NCBI RefSeq assembly: GCF_020510445.1
Contig: NZ_JAHBAG010000001.1
Span: forward strand, 4,688,501 to 4,752,500
Source of the DNA: Hydrogenophaga taeniospiralis
Lineage (GTDB): Bacteria; Pseudomonadota; Gammaproteobacteria; Burkholderiales; Burkholderiaceae_C
Direction: 5' to 3'
DNA: 64,000 nucleotides
This document shows, piece after piece, positions 28,403-35,637 of the stretch (position 1 is its first letter; the number at the start of each line of letters is the position of its first letter). The notes below the pieces were generated by a model. The model was not told the DNA's origin. It saw only the letters and a program-made list of their open reading frames with translations, and made no database searches. Position numbers and translations under genes: made by a program.

Positions 28403-30949
28403 TCAAACGGATGCAGCACGGCGAAGGGTCTCCACCACCGGCGTCTTGAGCACGCTGCGCAGCCCCCACCAGCCAGCCAGCAGGGCCAGCACGGCGCCGG
28501 CCAGGCTGCCGGCCAGCGGCACCCAGAGCGAGGCGGTCCAGGTGAACTCGAACACGAACCGGGCCAGCGCCCAGCCCACCACCACCGCCACCACCGAGGC
28601 CAGGAAGCCCGCGAGCAGGCCCACGCCGAGCAACTCGATGCGCTGCACCTGGCGCAGCAAGGCCGAACCGGCGCCCACCGCGCGCAGGATGGCGAACTCG
28701 CGCTCGCGCTCGCCGCGCGTAGCGGTGATGGCGGCGAGCAGCACCACCAGACCGGCCGCGAGCGTGAATGCAAACAGGAACTCCACCGCACCGATCACCT
28801 GGCCCAGCACACGCTGCACCTGGGCAATGGTCTGGCTCATGTCGACGTTGGTGATGTTGGGAAACTGGCGCACCAGCGCGTTGTCGAACTGGAGATCGGC
28901 ATCGGGTGCGCGGAAGGCGCTGATGAAGCTCACCGGCGCATCGGGCACCTGGGCCACCGGAAACACCACGAAGAAGTTGACCCGCATCGAACCCCAGTCC
29001 ACCTTGCGCAGACTGGTGATGCGGCCCTCGCTGACCTGCCCGGCGATGTCGAAGCCCAGCCGATCACCCAGCTTGAGCCCCAGTTCCTCGGCCAGACCTT
29101 CTTCCACGCTCAGCGCGTCGGCTTCGTTCTCCTGCCAGCGGCCCGCCACCACCGGGTTGTGTTCGGGCAAGGTAGCGGAGTGGGACAGGTTGAACTCGCG
29201 GTCCACCAGGCGCTGCGCGCGGTCGCTGGTGAAGTCGTCGGGGCTGATCGCCTTGCCGTTGATGCTGACCAGCCGGCCCCGGATCATGGGGTACCAATCG
29301 AAGCGCCGCACACCCGCTTGGCGCAGCGCCTGCTGAAAGGCCTCGCCCTGGTCGGGCTGCACGTTGATGACAAAGCGGTTCGGCGCGTCGGGCGGCGTGG
29401 CGTTGCGCCAGCTGGCGATGAGGTCGGTGCGCAGCAGCACCAGCAGCACCAGCGCCAGCAGGCCCACGGCCAGCGCGCTGATCTGCACCACCGCGTAGGC
29501 CGGGCGCGCCGAGAGCTGGCGCGTGGCCATGACCAGGGCGCGCGGCGCGGTGGCCTCGTTGACGCTGGCGCGCAGCAGGCGCACCGCCGCGTAGCTGGCC
29601 AGGGCGAACAGCAGCACGGCCCCGGCAAAGCCACCCACCGCGATCGCGCCGAGCAGCAGGTCGCGGCTGGCGGCCAGCAGCAAGGCGGCAAACCCCGCCA
29701 CACCCAGACCCAGCACCGCCAGCGAAGCCGGCTTGAGCTGGCCCACATCGCGGCGGATCACGCGCAGCGGTGGCACCTTGGCCAGTTGCAGCACCGGCGG
29801 CAGGCCAAAGGCCATCATGAGCGTGAGGCCCATGCCCAGGCCCAGCAGCACCGGGGCGGGACCTGGCGCGGGCAAGGAGGCATCCACCAGCCCCGCCAAG
29901 AGCAACACGAAGCCGTGGTGCACGACATAGCCCAAGAACACCCCCAGCGCGCTGGCGAACAGGCCGACCAGCGCGAACTCTAAGGTGTAGGCGCGGGCCA
30001 TGCTGCCCTGCGACAACCCCAGCACGCGCAACATGGCGCAGTCGTCCAGGTGGCGCTGGGCGAAGCCACGCGCGGCGATGGCCACCGCCACCGCGCACAG
30101 CAGCGCGGCCAGCAAGGCCACCAGGTTGAGGAATTTTTCGGCCCGCTCCAGCGTGCGCTGCATCTCGGGCCGCCCGCCTTCGAGCGACTCCAGGCGCAGA
30201 CCCCGCACCCCGGGTTGCTCGATCTGGGCCTGCGCCCAATCGACAAACCGCTTCACGGCGGGGTCGCTGCCGGCCACGGCCAGGCGGTAGGTGAGCCGGC
30301 TCGCCGGCTGCACCAGGCCGGTGGCCGGCAGGTCGGCGGTGTTGATCATGACGCGCGGCGCAAAGCTCATGAAGCCCGCGCCCCGATCGGGCTCCACCAC
30401 GATCACGCGGGTGACGCGCAGCTGGGCATCGCCCAGTAGCAGCGGCTGGCCCACGGAAAGATCCAGCGCCACCAGCAGCGCCGCGTCCACCCAGGCGGTG
30501 CCGGGCGCGGGGATCTCGCGGGTGGCGGCATCGGGGCCCAGCGGAGCCTCGGCCACCCGCAGGCTGCCGCGCAGCGGATAGCCCTCACCCACCGCCTTGA
30601 GCGCCACCAGGCGCGCCGCGCCACCCTCTTCGTCGCGGGCCCGGCCCATGGTGGGGAAACCCAGGGTCTGCGTGGTCTGCAGCCCAAGCGCTTTCGCCTG
30701 CTGCTGAAACGCCGGCGGCGTGGCGTTGTCGCTGCTGAGCACCGCGTCGCCACCGATCAACGCCCGCGCATCGCGCGCCAGGCCACCCTGCAGCCGGTCG
30801 GCAAAAAAACCCACCGCCGTGAGCGCGGCCACCGCCAGCGTCACGGCCAGCAGCAAGAGCCGCAACTCACCCGCGCGCCAGTCGCGCCAGAGCGAGCGCC
30901 AGCCGAGGGACCAGAAGGAGACAGAAAGGGAAGCAGGAGCGACGGCCAT
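28403..30949 (-). CDS. FtsX/YbbP-type ABC transporter permease, unpaired
   Basis: An 848-residue permease like E. coli YbbP, with two FtsX cores. N-terminal TM1 (LRLLLLAVTLAVAALTAVGF) is followed by a large periplasmic domain. Helical blocks near 280-330 (LVALLAALLCAVAVAIAARG) and 350-490 follow, then a second periplasmic domain and a C-terminal three-helix FtsX core ending LAGAVLALLAGWWGLRSVLK. YbbA-YbbP complexes are linked to lipoprotein or lysophospholipase handling. The usual neighbouring ATPase gene ybbA is not adjacent here, so the ATPase must be encoded elsewhere. Confidence 0.88.
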   Translation of the reverse strand: MAVAPASLSVSFWSLGWRSLWRDWRAGELRLLLLAVTLAVAALTAVGFFADRLQGGLARDARALIGGDAVLSSDNATPPAFQQQAKALGLQTTQTLGFPTMGRARDEEGGAARLVALKAVGEGYPLRGSLRVAEAPLGPDAATREIPAPGTAWVDAALLVALDLSVGQPLLLGDAQLRVTRVIVVEPDRGAGFMSFAPRVMINTADLPATGLVQPASRLTYRLAVAGSDPAVKRFVDWAQAQIEQPGVRGLRLESLEGGRPEMQRTLERAEKFLNLVALLAALLCAVAVAIAARGFAQRHLDDCAMLRVLGLSQGSMARAYTLEFALVGLFASALGVFLGYVVHHGFVLLLAGLVDASLPAPGPAPVLLGLGMGLTLMMAFGLPPVLQLAKVPPLRVIRRDVGQLKPASLAVLGLGVAGFAALLLAASRDLLLGAIAVGGFAGAVLLFALASYAAVRLLRASVNEATAPRALVMATRQLSARPAYAVVQISALAVGLLALVLLVLLRTDLIASWRNATPPDAPNRFVINVQPDQGEAFQQALRQAGVRRFDWYPMIRGRLVSINGKAISPDDFTSDRAQRLVDREFNLSHSATLPEHNPVVAGRWQENEADALSVEEGLAEELGLKLGDRLGFDIAGQVSEGRITSLRKVDWGSMRVNFFVVFPVAQVPDAPVSFISAFRAPDADLQFDNALVRQFPNITNVDMSQTIAQVQRVLGQVIGAVEFLFAFTLAAGLVVLLAAITATRGEREREFAILRAVGAGSALLRQVQRIELLGVGLLAGFLASVVAVVVGWALARFVFEFTWTASLWVPLAGSLAGAVLALLAGWWGLRSVLKTPVVETLRRAASV

Positions 30950-31056
30950 GCCGCGACCTTAACGCAAGCCGATCAACCGCGCAGCGTCGTGCGGTTTGGG
31001 ATGGAACGCAACGAATGGCCGACCGAAGAGCTTCGCACTCCCGGCCCTCACCCCAG

Positions 31057-31083
31057 CCCTCTCCCAGGGGGCGGGGGAGAGGG
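31057..31083. repeat. CCCTCTCCC/GGGAGAGGG hairpin repeat in the permease-upp gap
   Basis: Perfect inverted repeat CCCTCTCCC (31057-31065) and GGGAGAGGG (31075-31083) around a G-rich loop. It lies in the 324-bp gap 30950-31273, where no gene is visible. Similar CCCTCTCCC...GGGAGAGGG elements recur in many bacterial genomes. Confidence 0.65.
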
Positions 31084-31183
31084 AGTAGAGCCACGGCGCG
31101 CCGAGTGAGGCCACCGGAGCGCGATGCGCAAAACCCGGAACGAGGCAGAGCAAGTCATGTCCGGCGCGCGGGCCTGAGCCCAG

Positions 31184-31271
31184 AACGCGGCGGATCTGGC
31201 TTTGCCAGGCCGCTCGCGTTGCCCCTTGAGGGGCGGAGCGGCTACACGCAGTGAGCCGCGATGGGGGTGGG
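31184..31271 (-). repeat. Copy of the dispersed intergenic repeat beside upp
   Basis: GGCGGATCTGGCTTTGCCAG, GCCGCTCGCGTTGCCCCTTG and AGGGGCGGAGCGG, the same block order as 51422, ending two bases before the upp stop codon. Confidence 0.7.
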
Positions 31272-31273
31272 CG

Positions 31274-31906
31274 TCACTTCGTGCCGAAAATCCGGTCGCC
31301 CGCGTCGCCCAGGCCCGGCACGATGTAGCCATGCTCGTTCAGGCCGCGGTCCACCGCCGGGGTGTAGATCGGCACGTCCGGGTGGTGGTCGTGGAAGGTC
31401 TTGATGCCCTGGGGGCAGGTCACGAGGCAGACAAAACGGATGGAACGCGGGTGGGTCTGCTTGAGCCGATCCACCGCCGCCACCGCCGAGTTGCCGGTGG
31501 CCAGCATGGGGTCGAGCACGATCACGTCGCGCTCTTCCATGCCCTGCGGCATCTTGAAGTAGTACTCCACCGCCTGCAGCGTGGCCGGGTCGCGGTACAG
31601 GCCGATGTGACCCACGCGGGCGCCGGGGATGACCTGCAGCATGCCGTCGAGGAAACCGTTGCCCGCGCGCAGGATGGAGGCCAACACGACCTTCTTGCCA
31701 TCGATGACGCGCGAGGTCATTTTCTCCAGCGGGGTCTCGATCTCGATCTCCTGCATGGGCATCTCGCGCGTGATCTCGTACGCCAGCAGGGCCGACAGCT
31801 CGTGCACCAGTTCGCGAAAACTCTTGGTACTGGTGTCCTTGCGGCGCATCAGCGTGAGCTTGTGCTGGACCAGGGGGTGGTCAATGACGTGGACTTCTCG
31901 GCTCAT
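31274..31906 (-). CDS. upp: Uracil phosphoribosyltransferase
   Basis: Salvages uracil to UMP with PRPP. The 210 residues include [40 protein letters not shown], the PRPP loop [19 protein letters not shown] and the C-terminal [15 protein letters not shown]. The start [13 protein letters not shown] at 31906 is conserved; longer frames upstream run into the fdhD region. It lies 121 bp downstream of fdhD on the same strand. Confidence 0.96.
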   Translation of the reverse strand: MSREVHVIDHPLVQHKLTLMRRKDTSTKSFRELVHELSALLAYEITREMPMQEIEIETPLEKMTSRVIDGKKVVLASILRAGNGFLDGMLQVIPGARVGHIGLYRDPATLQAVEYYFKMPQGMEERDVIVLDPMLATGNSAVAAVDRLKQTHPRSIRFVCLVTCPQGIKTFHDHHPDVPIYTPAVDRGLNEHGYIVPGLGDAGDRIFGTK

Positions 31907-32027
31907 CTGCAGGCTTTCAGAAAACAGGGGGACATGGCGGGAGGCCGCCGGCCAAGGCGCGCGCGGACCCGTGAACCGGCCAAGTTTATGCCCGTTCGCG
32001 GGCACCCCGGGGGCGGGACGGCGGAGG

Positions 32028-32966
32028 TCAGGCCGCTGACGAGGGGCTCGCCACAGGGGCGGGCGGCGGCACGGCGTCGAGCAGCAGGCGCTGGGGGTTG
32101 GCGTAGCAGAGGAAACGCTTGTTGGTGGCGCGCCCGATGGCACACAGGCCCACGCGCTGCGCCACTTCCAGCCCCATCTGCGTGATGCCGCTGCGCGAAA
32201 CCACCACCGCGACGCCCATCTGCGCCGACTTGATGACCATCTCGCTGGTGAGACGACCGGTGGTGTAGAACACCTTGTCGGCGCTGCGGGCCAGGGACGG
32301 GTCTTCGAGGGACATCCAGCCCGCGATGGTGTCCACCGCGTTGTGGCGCCCCACGTCTTCCACGAACAGCTGCAGTTCTTCACCGCGGAACAGCGCACAG
32401 GCGTGCACCGAGCCGGCCGACTTGTAGGTGCTCTCCTTGAGGCGGATCGCATTCACGATGCCGTAGAGCTGCGACTGGCGCAGCACCGCGGCCTCGGGCA
32501 GGCGGATGCTGTCGATCTCGTCCATCAGGTGGCCGAACACGCTGCCCTGGCCGCAGCCCGTGGTGACGACGCGCCGGGCGGTGCGCTCTTCGATGCGGTC
32601 GATGCCGTGCCGGGTCTTGACCGCGGCGCTGCCCACGTCCCAGTCCACCGTGATGGATTCGACTTCGTCCACCGAACGGACCAGCCGCTGGTTCAACAGA
32701 TAACCGAGCACCAGCCATTCCGGCTGGGCGCCCAGCGTCATGAGCGTGACCAGTTCGCGCTTGTCAACGTAGACCGTGAGATCGCGTTCGGCCGGGATCG
32801 ACACCTGGCTGCTCTGCCCGTACTCGTTGAGCACGGTCACCTCCTGCGTCAACGGCGCCCGGGCGTGGGTGAGCTGCGGCAGGCGCGCGGGACGCGGCTT
32901 CGCATCGGTGGACGCGGCGCGCAGGACTTCAGGCGGGGACATGGGGTCGAGCAGGCTCGTTGGCAT
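32028..32966 (-). CDS. fdhD: Formate dehydrogenase accessory sulfurtransferase FdhD
   Basis: FdhD passes sulfur to the bis-MGD cofactor of formate dehydrogenase. The 312 residues show [52 protein letters not shown] and [19 protein letters not shown], the family's core blocks. E. coli FdhD has two loop cysteines (CxxC); here the loop has only Cys138. It lies downstream of the FDH structural operon but after a strong terminator, so it probably has its own promoter. Confidence 0.93.
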   Translation of the reverse strand: MPTSLLDPMSPPEVLRAASTDAKPRPARLPQLTHARAPLTQEVTVLNEYGQSSQVSIPAERDLTVYVDKRELVTLMTLGAQPEWLVLGYLLNQRLVRSVDEVESITVDWDVGSAAVKTRHGIDRIEERTARRVVTTGCGQGSVFGHLMDEIDSIRLPEAAVLRQSQLYGIVNAIRLKESTYKSAGSVHACALFRGEELQLFVEDVGRHNAVDTIAGWMSLEDPSLARSADKVFYTTGRLTSEMVIKSAQMGVAVVVSRSGITQMGLEVAQRVGLCAIGRATNKRFLCYANPQRLLLDAVPPPAPVASPSSAA

Positions 32967-33043
32967 GGTGGGCGGGGTTCAAAGTATGACGCCACGGGCA
33001 AAGGCCCTGGCGCAGCCGGGGCCGCCCGGGCGCACAGCACCAA

Positions 33044-33064
33044 CAAAAAAGGCCCAACGGGCCT
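33044..33064 (-). terminator. Terminator at the end of the FDH operon
   Basis: On the minus strand AGGCCC-GTT-GGGCCT is followed by six T. It lies about 35 bp after the stop of the small secreted protein gene and separates the FDH operon from fdhD. Confidence 0.9.
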
Positions 33065-33097
33065 CTTCTGTACCGGTGGCCCCAGCGGCGTGAGGCA

Positions 33098-33427
33098 TCA
33101 GGATTTCTGGGGCGCGGCCGCCACCGGGGCAGGCGCTGGCGCCGCACCCGCGGCCGGTACGAACGGCCCCGGATCGGTACAGGCCGGTGCCGCCTGGGCC
33201 GGTTTGACGGTCTTGCCCGCGGTGGACGCGGTCTTGAAATAGTTGGCCGCGGCGCGGTCCATGGACAGGCAGAGCTTGTAGGCGTCGACCTTGCCCGCGT
33301 GCGCGGTCTTGGCCTTGGCTTCCTCGGCCTTGGCCTTGGCCGCGTCGTCCAGCACCGGTGCGGGCAATTTGGCCATCACACTGGCCGAACCGGCGAGCAG
33401 CAGGGAGATCAGCAGGATTCGTTTCAT
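33098..33427 (-). CDS. Small secreted protein of unknown function, last gene of the FDH operon
   Basis: A 109-residue protein with a Sec signal peptide (MKRILLISLLLAGSASVMA, cleavage before Lys20). The mature part has an Ala/Lys-rich helix (DDAAKAKAEEAKAKTAHAGK), two cysteines (KLCLSMDR and PACTDPG) that could form a disulfide, and a Pro/Ala tail. No known family is recognised. It starts 22 bp after the FDH gamma-subunit stop and ends just before a strong terminator, so it is co-transcribed with formate dehydrogenase; a periplasmic role beside FDH is only inference. Confidence 0.75.
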   Translation of the reverse strand: MKRILLISLLLAGSASVMAKLPAPVLDDAAKAKAEEAKAKTAHAGKVDAYKLCLSMDRAAANYFKTASTAGKTVKPAQAAPACTDPGPFVPAAGAAPAPAPVAAAPQKS

Positions 33428-33449
33428 CGCAAATGTCCTCGGATGGGGT

Positions 33450-34676
33450 TCAGGCCTTGGCCACCGCGTCGGCCGCGGGCGCCGGCGGCGTTGGTTGGCT
33501 GCGCTGGGCCGGGATCTTGCCGGCCTTGACGTCGTCGTACCAGAGTTCGTGGTGTTCCTTGGCCCAGGCCTCGTCCACGTAGCCGGTGCGCATGGCGCCG
33601 TACGCGCCCTTCACGCCGACCGTGCCCATGTAGATGTGGCCCATGATCAGCGCCATCATGATCAGCGCACCCACGATGTGCAGCATGTGCGCGATCTGCA
33701 TGTCGCCGCGCAGGTACAGCATGCCCGGCAGCAGCTTGTCGAGGAACAGACCGGAGCCCACCACCACGATGCCCGGGATGGTCACGCCCCACCAGAACAG
33801 GCCTTTTTCACCCGCGTTGAAGCGGTGCGACGGCACTTCCTTGTCGCCCAGCATGCCGCCGGCCTTGCTCAGCCAGACGAAGTCGGCCGCGTTGGCGATG
33901 TTGTCCTTGATGAAGGTCACGACCACGATCAGCAACGACACGGCGAACAGCGGGCCCATGAAGTTGTGCGCGTTCTTCAGCGCGAACGTGAGCCAGCCAA
34001 ACAGCGTGCTGCCGATCACCGGCAGGATGAAGAACTTGCCGAAGGCCATCACGATGCCGGAGATGGCCAGCACCACGAAGGCGATCGCGTTCGACCAGTG
34101 GGCGGCGCGCTCGAAGGGCGTGAAGCGCTCGATCTTGCGCCCGGTGTCCTTCAGGTGGCCGCCCAGCGGCCCCTTGGTCAGGTAGAAGATGGCCAGGGCC
34201 AGCAACACGATGAACAGCAGCGAGCCGCCATAGGGGATCAGCCAGTCGTTGCGCACCTGACGCCAGGCTTCACCGGCGGTGGTCAGGCGCGAACCCGGGT
34301 ACTGCACGAAGGGCTGGATCAGGTTGCCGGCCTCGGGCGCCTGGCTCAGCGGCAGGCTGCTGTAGCCGGTGACGCCCTTGCCCACATCGCGCCACATCGG
34401 CGCGTTGTTGCCCGGCTGCACCTGGCGGCGCTGCGCGTTGGTCTGGTTCGCGTAGTCCGGGTCCTTGCTCGCGTCGGGCGCGATCTCGAAGATGTTGGCG
34501 CTCTTGATGCCGCCCACGGTCGCGGGCGCGGACTGCGCAGCGGGTGGTGCCGGATCGTCGGGCACGGGTGGGGTCTGGGCGGTTTGGGCCGCGGCCCAGC
34601 TGGTGCCGAGCGCCAGCAGAGCGGCGACGCCCCAGCCACGCCAGGTCGCGGGGTTCAGGATCGGGTGCCGGTTCAT
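33450..34676 (-). CDS. fdhC: Formate dehydrogenase gamma subunit, cytochrome b556
   Basis: Membrane anchor that passes electrons from FDH to quinone. The 408 residues begin with a Sec-like signal (WGVAALLALGTSWAAAQ), then about 100 periplasmic residues with a Pro-rich stretch. The FdnI/FdoI-type cytochrome follows, with at least four or five transmembrane helices, among them SLLFIVLLALAIFYL, AIAFVVLAISGIVMAFG and IVGALIMMALIMGHIYMG. Candidate heme-b histidines lie in ERAAHWSNA, LKNAHNFMG and IAHMLHIVG. The ATG at 34676 is preferred over an upstream frame start. It follows the lipoprotein gene by 10 bp. Confidence 0.9.
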   Translation of the reverse strand: MNRHPILNPATWRGWGVAALLALGTSWAAAQTAQTPPVPDDPAPPAAQSAPATVGGIKSANIFEIAPDASKDPDYANQTNAQRRQVQPGNNAPMWRDVGKGVTGYSSLPLSQAPEAGNLIQPFVQYPGSRLTTAGEAWRQVRNDWLIPYGGSLLFIVLLALAIFYLTKGPLGGHLKDTGRKIERFTPFERAAHWSNAIAFVVLAISGIVMAFGKFFILPVIGSTLFGWLTFALKNAHNFMGPLFAVSLLIVVVTFIKDNIANAADFVWLSKAGGMLGDKEVPSHRFNAGEKGLFWWGVTIPGIVVVGSGLFLDKLLPGMLYLRGDMQIAHMLHIVGALIMMALIMGHIYMGTVGVKGAYGAMRTGYVDEAWAKEHHELWYDDVKAGKIPAQRSQPTPPAPAADAVAKA

Positions 34677-34686
34677 GGCTGTCCCT

Positions 34687-34941
34687 TCAAGGCTTGGCGC
34701 CCATGCGGGTGTAGTCGTTCTGGCCGTATTGGGCACGGGCCTTGAGCTGCTGCTCCCAGCTGTCCTTGTCGCCGGCCTTCCAGCCGGCCTGGGCGTACTG
34801 GCTGTCGCCCACGCCCTGGTAGGGCGCGTCGTCCTGCTTGACGCCGCTTGCGGTCATGTCCTGCGGTTTTTCGCCGCAGGCACCCAGTGCCAAGACACCC
34901 GACAGGGCCAGCAGACGGATCATCGTGGTGGTGTTCATCAT
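34687..34941 (-). CDS. Small lipoprotein encoded inside the FDH operon
   Basis: An 84-residue predicted lipoprotein. The signal MIRLLALSGVLALGAC ends in a lipobox (LGAC, Cys about 22). The mature protein is short, polar and tryptophan-containing (YAQAGWKAGDKDSWEQQLKA; QNDYTRMGAKP). The start overlaps the FDH beta stop as ATGA and the gene runs 10 bp into the gamma subunit gene, so it is firmly within the operon. Function unknown; it may assist assembly or anchor the complex at the outer face of the membrane. Confidence 0.8.
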   Translation of the reverse strand: MMNTTTMIRLLALSGVLALGACGEKPQDMTASGVKQDDAPYQGVGDSQYAQAGWKAGDKDSWEQQLKARAQYGQNDYTRMGAKP

Positions 34942-35540
34942 GACTTGGTCTCCTGAGCCGTACCGTAGGCGGTGCCCCAGCCCCAGACTTCGGCGCCCTT
35001 GCCACGGCGCAGCACCCGGGTGCGGAAGATGTCGGCCACCACGTCGCCGTCGCCGGCGATCAGGGCCTTGGTCGAGCACATCTCGGCGCAGGCCGGCAGC
35101 TTGCCTTCGGCCAGGCGGTTGCGGCCGTACTTCTCGAACTCGTCCTGGCTGCCGTGCTCTTCCGGGCCACCGGCGCAGAAGGTGCATTTGTCCATCTTGC
35201 CGCGCACGCCAAACGTGCCCTGCGAGGGGAACTGCGGTGCGCCGAACGGACAGGCGTAGGAGCAGTAGCCGCAGCCGATGCAGACGTCCTTGTCGTGCAG
35301 CACCACGCCCTCGTCGGTGCGGTAGAAGCAGTTGACCGGGCAGACCGCCATGCAGGGCGCGTCGCTGCAGTGCATGCAGGCCACCGAGATCGACTTTTCG
35401 CCCGGCACGCCGTCGTTGAGGGTGACCACGCGGCGGCGGTTCACACCCCAGGGCACCTCGTGCTCGTTCTTGCAGGCCGTGACGCAGCCGTTGCACTCGA
35501 TGCAACGCTCGGCGTCACAGATGAATTTCATTCTTGCCAT
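34938..35540 (-). CDS. fdhB: Formate dehydrogenase beta subunit (4 x [4Fe-4S])
   Basis: Electron-transfer subunit of 200 residues carrying four Cys clusters in polyferredoxin order: CIECNGCVTACKNEHE, CMHCSDAPCMAVCPVNCF, CIGCGYCSYACPFGAP, and CTFCAGG...CAEMC. It lacks the C-terminal transmembrane helix of E. coli FdnH, matching the shorter FDH3-type beta subunits, so it must be held by the gamma subunit. It has no Tat signal and presumably is exported with the alpha subunit. AGGAGACACC precedes the ATG at 35540. Confidence 0.94.
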   Translation of the reverse strand: MARMKFICDAERCIECNGCVTACKNEHEVPWGVNRRRVVTLNDGVPGEKSISVACMHCSDAPCMAVCPVNCFYRTDEGVVLHDKDVCIGCGYCSYACPFGAPQFPSQGTFGVRGKMDKCTFCAGGPEEHGSQDEFEKYGRNRLAEGKLPACAEMCSTKALIAGDGDVVADIFRTRVLRRGKGAEVWGWGTAYGTAQETKS

Positions 35541-35565
35541 GGTGTCTCCTTAACGGTGGTTTTCC

Positions 35566-35637
35566 CGCCGGGCCGCCCCAAGGGAAAACGCGCCCCCTCG
35601 GGGGGCAGCGCATTACACGAAGTGAAAAGCGTGGGGG
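35566..35637. repeat. Copy of the dispersed repeat between fdhA and fdhB
   Basis: CCGGGCCGCCCCAAGGGAAA, GCGCCCCCTCGGGGGGCAGC and GAAGTGAAAAGCGTGGGGGT fill most of the 97-bp gap between the alpha and beta genes, including the CCCCCT(N)GGGGG palindrome; the repeat therefore lies within the transcript. Confidence 0.7.
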
